Part shown: positions 1 to 7,168 of the stretch, in pieces | Layout of the letters: each line of letters starts with the position of its first letter | Numbering within the stretch: the stretch's first letter is position 1 | Origin: JBIIUJ01 sp044340025 | GTDB taxonomy: Bacteria; Pseudomonadota; Alphaproteobacteria; Caulobacterales; Aquidulcibacteraceae | Assembly (NCBI GenBank): GCA_044340025.1 | Contig: JBIIUJ010000016.1 | Location: 1-29,522 of the forward strand | Direction: 5' to 3' | Length of the DNA: 29,522 nucleotides | Notes under the pieces: model-generated | Seen by the model: only the letters and a program-made list of their open reading frames with translations | What the model was told of the DNA's origin: nothing | Database searches by the model: none | Program-made: the position numbers and the translations under genes

Positions 1-339
1 CAATTCCCAGGGCAGATCCCAGCGTGCGACCAGCCAGTCGAGCGTGCGGCCGGCTTCATCGGCGATGGCGCGGGCCAGCGCGGGGTCGGTCTGGCCGCGG
101 GTCTTGGCGAGGATGTCGGCGAAGAGGATGTCCGGGCTGTCGTCCTCGCCATGGAGGGCCTGGGAGGCGGTGCCCGCGCCGCAGATATTGCCCTGGCTCA
201 TCGCGGTCGTGCCGCCGGGCGCAGCCTCGCGCTCGAGGATCAGCACCTCGGCCCCAGCCGCGCGCGCGGCCAGCGCAGCAGTAAGGCCGGCTGCCCCTGC
301 GCCCGCGATCACGACAGGAACGGTGAAGTCCGCGCTCAT
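1..339 (-). CDS. FAD-dependent oxidoreductase, N-terminal part (runs off the left edge)
   Basis: Only the first 113 residues are in the window. They begin with a classic dinucleotide-binding fold, VVIAGAGAAGLTAAL (GxGxxG) ending in the acidic ILERE that contacts the FAD ribose. Next comes GGTTAMSQGNICGAGT, which resembles the GG-(N/T)-(S/T)-x-(L/M)-S block of the fumarate reductase/ketosteroid dehydrogenase flavoprotein family (FAD_binding_2). The substrate cannot be inferred from this part. The ATG overlaps the stop of the upstream thioredoxin-fold gene as ATGA, so the two are probably translationally coupled and belong to the operon that starts with cobW. Flavoprotein identity is well supported; the subfamily is inference. 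Confidence 0.8.
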   Translation of the reverse strand, partial: MSADFTVPVVIAGAGAAGLTAALAARAAGAEVLILEREAAPGGTTAMSQGNICGAGTASQALHGEDDSPDILFADILAKTRGQTDPALARAIADEAGRTLDWLVARWDLPWEL

Positions 340-986
340 GGCACTCCCAGCTCGGCGCGCACCCTGGCCGCCTTCTCCGGGCTATAGCCCAGCATCAGAC
401 GCCATTCGCCGTCCTTGCGCCAGAACAAGGCGGGGTAGGCGATGGCGCCGCCATCAGCCTTCAGCACGCGCTCCAGCCTCTCCACCGTGGCGCGGTTGGC
501 CTCCAGCGCGGCTGCCCGCTCCGGCGTTGCCTCGGGCGGGGGCAGAGCGCGGGCGGCGGCGAAGGCGGCCGGGTCGGGCGCGGCAAACCAGTCTTCGAGA
601 AACCGGCCCGAGCGATTGAGCGCCAGCTCGGCGGCGGCTGCCTCCTCGGCTGGGCTTGCCCGCCCGCGCGGGGCGAAGATGATGGAGCGCACCTGCACGC
701 CGGATGCGGCAAGCCACGGCCCCTCGCTCTGCTTGAAGGCGATGCAGGCCGGGCAGGTGCGAAAGCCAACCAGATACAGCTCGGGCCCTTCGGCGCGCGA
801 GGGGGCCCAGCGCGCGCCTTCCAGCGCTGCGCCCAGAGCCTCGGCCTCGCGCAGCACGGTCTGGGGCTCACCCAGCGCCTGGCGATAAGCCAATGCGGCC
901 ACAGCGCCCGCGAGCGCCAACGCCCCAAAGCCAAGCGCGATCAGCGCAAGCAGCAGCGGCGGGCGGGCGATGGCGGCGCGCTTCAT
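336..986 (-). CDS. Membrane-anchored thioredoxin-fold protein with CPAC active site
   Basis: A 216-residue protein. Residues about 10-33 are a strongly hydrophobic segment after MKRAAIARPP, a signal anchor that would place the rest in the periplasm. FRTCPAC (Cys78, Cys81) follows a beta-strand-like ELYLVGF and fits a CxxC redox centre. AYPALFW near residue 185 would supply the cis-proline loop opposite the active site. The spacing between the two is long, with an Ala/Glu-rich helical insertion, as in DsbA/DsbC/DsbG-like proteins rather than a simple thioredoxin. A thiol-disulfide oxidoreductase or isomerase role is inferred from fold and motif; the partner is unknown. It lies 13 bases after the GST stop and overlaps the flavoprotein start by four bases. 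Confidence 0.75.
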   Translation of the reverse strand: MKRAAIARPPLLLALIALGFGALALAGAVAALAYRQALGEPQTVLREAEALGAALEGARWAPSRAEGPELYLVGFRTCPACIAFKQSEGPWLAASGVQVRSIIFAPRGRASPAEEAAAAELALNRSGRFLEDWFAAPDPAAFAAARALPPPEATPERAAALEANRATVERLERVLKADGGAIAYPALFWRKDGEWRLMLGYSPEKAARVRAELGVP

Positions 987-999
987 CGGGGCGGCGGCG

Positions 1000-1623
1000 T
1001 CAGGTTTTCAGCCAGCCCATGGCCTCGGCCACCCTGGGCCGGGCCGCGACCCGGTCGCGATAGGCGCCAAGCGCCGGCAGGGGCGCGAGCCCTCGAGACA
1101 GCCGCGTCGCCGATGTCGCCAGGTGCGGAAACAGCAGAGCGTCGAGCACGCTGAACCGCTCGCCCGCCAGATAGGGCCGGCTGGCGAGGCGCTCCTCAAA
1201 GGCGCCAAGCGTGCGATAGGCGCCGCCCTCGAACGTCTCGATCGCCCAGTCCACCCGTTCCGGCGCGAGATTGGCGAAGAAGAACTGCATGGCGAAGGGC
1301 GCGGCGAGCGAGGCGGAAATGGCGAAGGCCCAATAGTCGAACTCGGCCTTTTCGCGCGGGGTCTGGGGGCCGAGCATCCCCGCCTTGTCGGCGAGGTAGA
1401 AGCAGATCGCCCCGGTCTCGCCCAGGCTGATCGGCCCGCCGGGCCCGTCGGGATCGTGGATGGCGGGGATCTTGCCGATGGGATTGAGCGCAAGCATCGA
1501 GGGCGCGCGATGCTCGCCCTTTTGCAGATCCACCACATGCAGCCGATGCGGCAGGCCGGTTTCGGCCAGCATGATGTGGACCTTCTGGCCATTGGCGGTG
1601 GGCGTGGTGTGAACCTCGATCAT
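1000..1623 (-). CDS. Glutathione S-transferase family protein (Ure2p/nu-like)
   Basis: A 207-residue protein starting MIEVHTTPTANGQKV. The N-terminal half is a thioredoxin-like GST domain with LNPIGKIPAIHD, carrying the conserved cis-Pro, and LGETGAICFYLAD, the (E/Q)(S/T) glutathione-binding motif. The C-terminal half is helical, with RPYLAGERFSVLDALLFPHL, the usual GST N-capping box region. TPTANGQKV at the start resembles the nu/Ure2p-like class, which uses Thr/Asn rather than Tyr or Ser; that class call is inference. An upstream in-frame start exists, but ATG at 1623 gives the normal family length and overlaps the cobW stop as ATGA. It may act on oxidised or conjugated thiols together with the neighbouring thioredoxin-fold protein. 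Confidence 0.85.
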   Translation of the reverse strand: MIEVHTTPTANGQKVHIMLAETGLPHRLHVVDLQKGEHRAPSMLALNPIGKIPAIHDPDGPGGPISLGETGAICFYLADKAGMLGPQTPREKAEFDYWAFAISASLAAPFAMQFFFANLAPERVDWAIETFEGGAYRTLGAFEERLASRPYLAGERFSVLDALLFPHLATSATRLSRGLAPLPALGAYRDRVAARPRVAEAMGWLKT

Positions 1624-2639
1624 GCGATGCAGCCCTCCAGGCCGGCGCGAAGCGCAGCGGGATCCAGATCGCGGCCGATGAACACCAGCCGGCTTTCGCG
1701 CGCGCCCTCCGGCCATGCGCCCTGATAGCCGCCATCGGCCATCATGTGCACCGCCTGAAACACGAAACGCTCCGGCCCGCCCATGTCGAGGATGCCCTTG
1801 GCGCGGAGGATGTCCGGCCCCTGCAGCATCAAAAGCTCGCCCATCCAGGCGCTGAAGCGCGCCTCGTTCAGCGGCCGGTCCAGCCGCAGCGCCACGCTCT
1901 CGATCCCCTCGTAATGGGGGGCGTGGTCGTGATCGTGGTCATGCGCGTGGTGGTGATGCCCATGATCGTGGTCGTGGTGCGCGTGGTCATGGTCCGTCTG
2001 GGGCAGGAAATGCGGGTCGAGGCTGGTGATGCGCGCCAGATCAAACGCGCCGACGTTCAGCATCGCCTCGATGGGCGCATCGCAGCGCGTGGTGCGCAGG
2101 ATGCGGGCGGACGGGTTGATCCGCGCGATCAGGCGTTCCACCAGCGCGGCGTCGCCGGCGCTCACCGCATCCATCTTGTTGAGCAGGATCACGTCGGCGA
2201 ACGCGATCTGCGCCTGAGCCTCCGTGCTGTCGACCAGCCTCAGCGCAAGGTGCTTGGCGTCGGCCACGGTGACGATGGCGTCCAGCGTGGTGCGCGCGCG
2301 CACCTCCTCGTCGGCGAAGAAGGTCTGGGCCACGGGGGCGGGGTCGGCGAGGCCTGTGGTCTCCACCAGAATGCCGTCGAAATCGCGCTTGCGCTTCATC
2401 AGGGCACCGATGATCCGCACCAGATCGCCGCGCACGTTGCAGCAGATGCAGCCGTTGTTGACCTCGAAAATCTCCTCGTCGGCGTCGATTACGAGGTGGT
2501 TGTCGATGCCGATCTCGCCGAACTCATTGACGATGACGGCATATTTCTTCCCGTGCGGCTCGGTCAGGATGCGGTTGAGCAGCGTGGTCTTGCCCGCGCC
2601 GAGATAGCCGGTGAGAACGGTGACAGGAATCTGGGACAT
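1620..2639 (-). CDS. CobW/COG0523-family metallochaperone GTPase with His-rich loop
   Basis: A 339-residue G3E-family P-loop GTPase. Visible motifs are Walker A GYLGAGKTT (11-19), the diagnostic metal-binding GCICC (63-67), ETTGLADP (about 93-100), and the guanine-specificity motif NKMD (about 154-157). Residues 216-242 form a linker with 15 histidines in 27 positions. It joins the GTPase domain to the C-terminal CobW_C domain, which starts around IESVALRLDRPLNEARF. COG0523 proteins with such loops are usually zinc chaperones induced under zinc limitation (YeiR/ZagA/ZNG1 type); the exact client is unknown here. AGAGG lies a few bases before the ATG. I see no convincing Zur operator in the 125 bases upstream. 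It heads an operon with GST, thioredoxin-fold and flavoprotein genes. Confidence 0.92.
   Translation of the reverse strand: MSQIPVTVLTGYLGAGKTTLLNRILTEPHGKKYAVIVNEFGEIGIDNHLVIDADEEIFEVNNGCICCNVRGDLVRIIGALMKRKRDFDGILVETTGLADPAPVAQTFFADEEVRARTTLDAIVTVADAKHLALRLVDSTEAQAQIAFADVILLNKMDAVSAGDAALVERLIARINPSARILRTTRCDAPIEAMLNVGAFDLARITSLDPHFLPQTDHDHAHHDHDHGHHHHAHDHDHDHAPHYEGIESVALRLDRPLNEARFSAWMGELLMLQGPDILRAKGILDMGGPERFVFQAVHMMADGGYQGAWPEGARESRLVFIGRDLDPAALRAGLEGCIA
1914..1994 (-). repeat. His/Asp codon repeat encoding the CobW metal loop
   Basis: This is a low-complexity run of CAC/CAT and GAC/GAT codons that encodes the His-Asp-rich linker of the CobW protein. On the plus strand it appears as gtggtcatg-type repeats and creates a spurious open frame. 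Such tracts tend to vary in length between strains by slippage, which is an inference here. Confidence 0.8.
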
Positions 2640-2764
2640 GGCGGCCTCTGGAGCGCCCCCGGTTTAGGCGCGCACGGGCCGATGGGGAAGCCGCAGCCTC
2701 GCACCACGCGCCGCCGCTCACAGAGCCGGCCGGGCCGCCCGCAGGTGAGGCGCTGAGCGGTGGC

Positions 2765-5458
2765 TCAGATCCATGGAACCGTCGGGCGGTGGAAGGCGGC
2801 GCGCAACGTCGGCCAGTCGTAGCGACAGCTGGTCGGGGGCTCGATGGCGCCGATGCCGCCATTGGCGACGATCAGGGCGAACAGCCTGTTCTGGAAGCCG
2901 AGCCAGAGGCGGAAGGCGGCGTCAAACACCATCGCGCTGATCGCCGAGTCCGCGAGCGTCGTGGTCCGGTCGGCCGCGCGGGTGTAGGCCACAAAGGTCG
3001 CCCCCTCCGCGCGCACGCCAAAAGCGCGATTGCCGCTGACGGGATGGTTCAGGTCGGCGGGCGTGAAGGCGGTTGAAAACACCCACTCCGTCCCGGTGAA
3101 GCGCGAGCACAGCACCGAACCGTCGTCCACATTCGCCGCGCTGGAATTGGCCAGCCGCATGTTGAACTTCATCAGCGCGCCGAGCGGGCTTGCCGCTGCA
3201 AACTGCGCCGCATCGGCCGGTTCATAGGCCTCGAACGTGGTGATGGCGGGATCGAGCAGGCTGGTGAAGCGGGTGCGCATCAGGGTGCAAAGCTCGGCCG
3301 GCCCAAGCGTGCGCCCGCCGATGGCGGGCATGCGCGCGATGCGCACCCGATGCTCGTCGAGGTTCACATCGCCATGCGCGCTCTCGATCCGGTGGGTGAA
3401 ATAGGTCCCCGAGACGAGGCCTCGCCCGTTCAGCGCGCGCTGGAGCGCCACGGACGGGCGATGGCTGATGAGATCGGCCCATGGGGCGAGCGCGCTCGTG
3501 GGCAGACAGCCAAAGCCGGAGGCTTCGGCGGCTTGCGCGCCCTCGGCCCAGGCAGGCGCGCTGTGGGGGGCGGCGAAGGCGGTTTCGGCGTCGGCGGTCA
3601 TGAGGGCAGGCTCCAGGGCTTCGCGCCGTGCCGGCGCCGGGCGGGGGGTGGTCACGGGCGAGGCCGGCGCGCGCGCGCGCAGCAGCGCCTCGATCGCGCC
3701 GCGCACGTCGAGCCGGCCGGCGCCATAGCGCAGCCGGTCGGTTGGGCTTGCGGGCGGGTTGGGCCGGGCGCTGGCCTCCAGCGCGGCGCGCACCTCCTGC
3801 GCGGTCGGCCAGGGCGCGCCGGCGGCTTCCAGCATCAGCGCCACGGCGCCCGCGACGTGCGGGGTGGCCATGCTGGTGCCGTCCATCGCCACCAGCTGGT
3901 CGCGCGTGCGGCCGCCGCCGGGCGCGGGGCTGGAGGATTTCGCCGCCTGGATCGCCACGCCGGGCGCGGAGATCACCGGCTGGGGCCTGTTGTCTCGGGT
4001 CGGCCCGCGCGAGGAGAAGCGTCCAGGCCGGAGGTCGCCGGCGGCATGGTCATAGGCGCCCACAACGATGGTGCGCTTGCTGTTGGCGATGGTGCCGATC
4101 GTGTGGCTGGGCGAGACATGCTCGGGCGCAAAGGTGGCCCGGCCGCTGCGCTCGATCCAGCCATGCCAGTCGCCGCTGGCCGGGCCGTCGGGGTCGAGGC
4201 TGAGCCGCCAGCGGCCGGCGGCGGCTGGCCCCATCAGGAAGACATTGACCTGATTGTCGCCGTTGTTGGGGTCGCGCAGGCGGTGATAGAGCGCGGCGAG
4301 CGGCTGGCCGGCGGCGTCGCGCACCACCTGGTCCTCGCCGGGGCGCACCCGCGCGATCACCGCGCCGGAGGGATCAGCGAGGCTCACGCTCATCCGGTCC
4401 GCGCCGGGATACCAGATCTCGATCTCGTCCGGGCGGCCGGTCTGGGGGCGGAGCACGTCGAGCGGGGCGGCCGCGCCGGCCAGCCGGCCCATGGCGTGCT
4501 TGCCGCTCTCGTAATAATTGCCTGCGCTCTGGCAGATCACGATGCCGCGCCGGCGCAGGATCAGATTGTCCAGAGCCTGCACGACCAGAGGCGTCCAGTC
4601 ATGGGGGCCGCCGGTGCTGCCCAGGCTCATGTTGATCACGATGGGCCGGCCGGCCGCCTGCTCGATCGCCCAGGAGGCCGCCTCCACCAGCCGCACCGAA
4701 TCTCCAAGGGATTGTTCGTGCGCCTGTGTGTCGTCGCCGCGCAGATCGACAAAGACGATGTCGGCGCCGCGCGCGAGGCCGGGGCTCGATCCCGGCGCGC
4801 GGCCATTGCCGGCGGCGATGTCTGTGGTGTGGGTGCCGTGGGCGCCCTTCCAGGCGCCGGCGGGCGTTTGCTCATCGGCGTCGAGCGGGTCATAGCCCGC
4901 CGCCGCATAAGGGTCGGCGCTCTGCAAGGCTGCGGTGAGCGCCGCATTGTCGATCACCCGTCCATAGCCAAAGCCCGCCGGGCTCTGGGGCGTGGGGCCC
5001 GGCCCCTGATCCCACAGAGCGAGCACGCGGCTTGTCCCGTCCGGGCGGCGGAAGTTGGCGTGGGCGAAATCCAGCCCCCAGTCGAGCATGGCCACCACCA
5101 CGCCGGCGCCGGCAAGATCAGGCAGGTTCACCGCGCGCAGGCTGGCGGGATCGCCGCGCACCTCCCGGCGCGAGCCGGAGAGCGCGGGAAACACCCGCCG
5201 GCTCGCTTTCAGGCTGCGGATGTTGGGATCAGCCCGCACCCGCAGGATGTCGCCAAGCCTAACCCGGCCGGTGACCACCTTTCCCGCGCGGGCCACCACG
5301 TTTAGGCCCGGGACGGCGCGATCGGGATCGCGCAGGCGCGCCAGCACGGGGGTCGTCTGCTGGGCCGTCTCCGGGCTCATCCCCTCCCCCAGAGGGTCGC
5401 CCGTCAGCTCCAGAAGCAATTGCTTCAGGGTCGGATCGAATTGCGGATTGGCCGGCAT
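2765..5458 (-). CDS. Subtilisin-family (S8) serine protease with novel C-terminal module
   Basis: An 897-residue protein. The catalytic set is complete: Asp126 in MLDWGLD, His207 in GAHGTH, oxyanion Asn314 in QSAGN, and Ser529 in DGTSMATPHVAGA. A segment of about 100 residues (345-445), rich in beta strands, is inserted between the Asn and Ser blocks, as in several S8 subfamilies. Residues 1-110 are a proline- and charge-containing N domain that could be a propeptide; there is no Sec or Tat signal. After an Ala/Pro linker (595-650) comes a C-terminal module of about 240 residues with HPVSGNRAFGV (805-815), which I cannot assign to a named domain. GGGAG precedes the ATG. It is the last gene of a five-gene cluster, 108 bases after the 115-residue gene, and it probably processes or matures something made by that cluster (inference). 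Confidence 0.9.
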   Translation of the reverse strand: MPANPQFDPTLKQLLLELTGDPLGEGMSPETAQQTTPVLARLRDPDRAVPGLNVVARAGKVVTGRVRLGDILRVRADPNIRSLKASRRVFPALSGSRREVRGDPASLRAVNLPDLAGAGVVVAMLDWGLDFAHANFRRPDGTSRVLALWDQGPGPTPQSPAGFGYGRVIDNAALTAALQSADPYAAAGYDPLDADEQTPAGAWKGAHGTHTTDIAAGNGRAPGSSPGLARGADIVFVDLRGDDTQAHEQSLGDSVRLVEAASWAIEQAAGRPIVINMSLGSTGGPHDWTPLVVQALDNLILRRRGIVICQSAGNYYESGKHAMGRLAGAAAPLDVLRPQTGRPDEIEIWYPGADRMSVSLADPSGAVIARVRPGEDQVVRDAAGQPLAALYHRLRDPNNGDNQVNVFLMGPAAAGRWRLSLDPDGPASGDWHGWIERSGRATFAPEHVSPSHTIGTIANSKRTIVVGAYDHAAGDLRPGRFSSRGPTRDNRPQPVISAPGVAIQAAKSSSPAPGGGRTRDQLVAMDGTSMATPHVAGAVALMLEAAGAPWPTAQEVRAALEASARPNPPASPTDRLRYGAGRLDVRGAIEALLRARAPASPVTTPRPAPARREALEPALMTADAETAFAAPHSAPAWAEGAQAAEASGFGCLPTSALAPWADLISHRPSVALQRALNGRGLVSGTYFTHRIESAHGDVNLDEHRVRIARMPAIGGRTLGPAELCTLMRTRFTSLLDPAITTFEAYEPADAAQFAAASPLGALMKFNMRLANSSAANVDDGSVLCSRFTGTEWVFSTAFTPADLNHPVSGNRAFGVRAEGATFVAYTRAADRTTTLADSAISAMVFDAAFRLWLGFQNRLFALIVANGGIGAIEPPTSCRYDWPTLRAAFHRPTVPWI

Positions 5459-5523
5459 CGGGCGCGCTCCCCGCTTGAGAGACCTCGGGTTCGGACGCAG
5501 GTTCTGGATCTGCCGCCCCCTCC

Positions 5524-5555
5524 CCCGGCGCTGCGGAAAGCTCCCCAGCGCCGGG
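5524..5555 (-). other. Perfect 10-bp hairpin between orf115 and the protease gene
   Basis: Arms CCCGGCGCTG (5524-5533) and CAGCGCCGGG (5546-5555) are perfectly complementary around a 12-base loop. The hairpin lies just after the orf115 stop in the direction of transcription. No T-run follows on the minus strand, so it is not a textbook intrinsic terminator. It could attenuate transcription or protect the upstream mRNA, giving different levels of the protease and the small proteins. Confidence 0.5.
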
Positions 5556-5566
5556 CGGCGGCTGCG

Positions 5567-5914
5567 TCAGTCCGGGTTCTTGGCGGCCACCACCGTGCGG
5601 TAGAACTTCAGCTGCTCGGTCTCGAGCAGCTCGCGCCGGTCGCGCTCGCTCTGGCGGGTCTTGCGGGTGGCGACCTGATAGAGCTCCGGCTCGTCGCGCT
5701 CGGTGATCCGCACCTCGCCTTCGGGGCCGACGCCGATCTGGTTGAGCTCCTTCTGCATCGCGTTCAGCCGGTCCTGCGCGCGGATGGTGCTGACGGCGGA
5801 GAGCATCGCCCCGGTCGGGCCTGGAAGGGGCAGGAGCAGGGGCGCGATCTCTGCGCCGCCGGCGCCGCGCCGGCGCGCTTCAAGCGCAAGGAAAAGCATG
5901 GCGGGATTGAACAT
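5567..5914 (-). CDS. Uncharacterised 115-residue protein (orf115 of the protease cluster)
   Basis: Function not recognised. The N-terminus is MFNPAMLFLALEARRRG, hydrophobic but too short and too quickly followed by Arg to be a good signal peptide. A hydrophobic, Pro/Leu-rich stretch follows (AEIAPLLLPLPGPTGAML, about residues 21-38). Residues 40-115 are charged and predicted helical: QDRLNAMQKELNQIG, then TRKTRQSERDRRELLE, then KFYRTVVAAKNPD. A strong AGAGGAGAA ribosome-binding site precedes the ATG. It follows the Met-rich orf257 by 29 bases, so co-transcription is very likely. The pattern of a short hydrophobic block plus a charged helix recurs in the cluster and suggests a structural or adaptor component (inference). 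Confidence 0.7.
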   Translation of the reverse strand: MFNPAMLFLALEARRRGAGGAEIAPLLLPLPGPTGAMLSAVSTIRAQDRLNAMQKELNQIGVGPEGEVRITERDEPELYQVATRKTRQSERDRRELLETEQLKFYRTVVAAKNPD

Positions 5915-5943
5915 TTCGGTTCTCCTCTGGCTCGGGGCCGGGA

Positions 5944-6717
5944 TCAGCGGTTCATCATCATCATGGCGACGGCCATCATCATCATCGAATTGTCCGAGCC
6001 GCCCGAGCCGCCCGAGCCGGAGCCCGACATCATCATCAGCGGCAGGATCATCATCATGTCGTCATTGCCGCTCCCGCCGCCGGAGCCCTGCCCCATCATC
6101 AGGCTCATCACCATCAGCATGTTGACCCGGTTGTCGGTCTCGCGGCGCATGCGCGCCAGCCGCTTGCGCGTATCCACCCGCACCTGCGCGATCTCCCGCC
6201 CGCGCCGTTTGCTCTCGGCCGCGATCCGGCGGCGCGTGTCGGCAAGATCGGCGCCCACCTGGGTGGTGAGGCGATTGAGATTGGCGGTCTGGGTCGCGAG
6301 GCTCGTATCGAGCCGGTTGACCCGGGCGCCCACCGCGCGCACGTCGCGCTGCAGCGGCGCGATGCGCTGATCGAGCTGCTGGGTGGTGACCACCTCCTGC
6401 GGCAGCACCACGGTGCCGCGCCCGCCATTGGGCAATTGCACCGTGCCGGTGCGCACCCCCGGCGGCAGCATCTGCTGCATCGAGGGCTGGAACGGCGCCA
6501 TCCGATTGTAGCGGAACGGCGCAGGCGCGCGCCCGCCGATCCCGATCGAGCCGGAAATGCGCGGCAACAGCCCGCCCAGAATGCCGGGCAGGAACTCCGC
6601 CCCTTCATCCAGGCTCTCGTCCAGGGTGTCGTCGAGGCTTTCGGCCCCGTCGTAGCCCTCATCCAGGCTTTCGTCGAAGCTCTCGTCGAGGGTTTCGGCG
6701 TCTGAATAGTCAAGCAT
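5944..6717 (-). CDS. Uncharacterised coiled-coil protein with acidic leader and Met-run tail (orf257)
   Basis: A 257-residue protein, not assigned to a family. Residues 1-38 are an acidic leader of Leu-Asp-Glu-Ser repeats (LDESFDESLDEGYDG and similar). FLPGILGGLLPRISGS (about 40-55) is a short hydrophobic, Gly/Pro-bearing block. About residues 110-200 form a long charged coiled coil (QQLDQRIAPLQRDVRAV onwards). The last 62 residues hold 19 methionines in three clusters (MLMVMSLMM; MMMILPLMMM; MMMMAVAMMMM) separated by Gly/Ser linkers. ATG at 6717 is preferred over an upstream in-frame start: GGAGGAGAA sits directly before it, and it overlaps the upstream orf150 by 8 bases. No signal peptide is evident. 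The tail may form a metal-binding or membrane-inserting element; both ideas are inference. Confidence 0.75.
   Translation of the reverse strand: MLDYSDAETLDESFDESLDEGYDGAESLDDTLDESLDEGAEFLPGILGGLLPRISGSIGIGGRAPAPFRYNRMAPFQPSMQQMLPPGVRTGTVQLPNGGRGTVVLPQEVVTTQQLDQRIAPLQRDVRAVGARVNRLDTSLATQTANLNRLTTQVGADLADTRRRIAAESKRRGREIAQVRVDTRKRLARMRRETDNRVNMLMVMSLMMGQGSGGGSGNDDMMMILPLMMMSGSGSGGSGGSDNSMMMMAVAMMMMNR
6600..6700 (-). repeat. Degenerate tandem repeat encoding the acidic leader of orf257
   Basis: Imperfect short repeats of the type ctcgtc(g/c)a(a/g)gctttcg encode repeated Leu-Asp-Glu-Ser units near the N-terminus of orf257. The repetition is visible in both DNA and protein. It may change in copy number between strains. 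Confidence 0.6.
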
Positions 6718-7162
6718 CGGTCTTCTCCTCCCTCTGGGGTCCGGCAGGCGCCGCGCGCGCACGAAGCGGCGGGGCGGCGGGGCGGGCGACGAGGCCCAGC
6801 CGGTCGAGCGCAGGCTCGATCCAGCCGAGCGCCTCGGGCGCATCGATCGGATAGGTTCCAGGCTGGCCGCGGCCTTCGCAGGCTGGGCAATCGGGCCTTG
6901 TGCCCCAGCAGGCCTGACAGGCCCCGAAGGTCCGCCCGACATAGGCGATCAGGCCCGCGCTCTCGCGCAGCGCGGCGCGCAGGGCCGCGTTCTGGCGCTC
7001 GGCCTGTTCCAGCCGCTCCTCCGGCCCCGGCGCCGCGGGCGCGGCAGACCGTTCCAGCAGCGCGCGCAGCATCTCCTGGCGCGGATCGCCCGACCCGGCG
7101 GCCGCGCCGGCGCCGCCCTGAAACAGCCGCTCCATCAGCATCTGGCGAAAGGCGTTATCCAT
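6710..7162 (-). CDS. Uncharacterised protein with four-Cys zinc-ribbon-like motif (orf150)
   Basis: A 150-residue protein, family not recognised. Residues 1-45 are helical with Ala/Gly linkers. Residues 47-72 look like a short coiled coil (PEERLEQAERQNAALRAALRES). The central feature is CQACWG...CPACEGRG, with Cys82, Cys85, Cys92 and Cys95 in a CxxC-x6-CxxC arrangement followed by GRGQPG. This resembles one zinc knuckle of a DnaJ-type CxxCxGxG region. The tail is Pro/Ala/Arg-rich. It starts six bases after the orf244 stop and overlaps the orf257 start by eight bases, so it sits inside the operon. A structural zinc site is likely; a scaffold or chaperone-like role for the other cluster proteins is a guess. 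Confidence 0.7.
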   Translation of the reverse strand: MDNAFRQMLMERLFQGGAGAAAGSGDPRQEMLRALLERSAAPAAPGPEERLEQAERQNAALRAALRESAGLIAYVGRTFGACQACWGTRPDCPACEGRGQPGTYPIDAPEALGWIEPALDRLGLVARPAAPPLRARAAPAGPQREEKTDA

Positions 7163-7168
7163 GGCGGC

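Noticed and set aside
2640..2764. Zur operator upstream of cobW
   Set aside because: No AT-rich palindrome of the Zur type is visible in this GC-rich gap.
3350..5305. Long plus-strand open frame of about 650 codons opposite the protease gene
   Set aside because: It is the antisense shadow of a GC-rich gene; the product is Arg/Gly/Ala/His-rich with no domain, and the minus-strand product has complete S8 catalytic motifs.
6550..6610. FLPGILGGLLP in orf257 as a temporin-like antimicrobial peptide
   Set aside because: The resemblance is a few residues of simple hydrophobic composition; no processing signature supports a peptide product.
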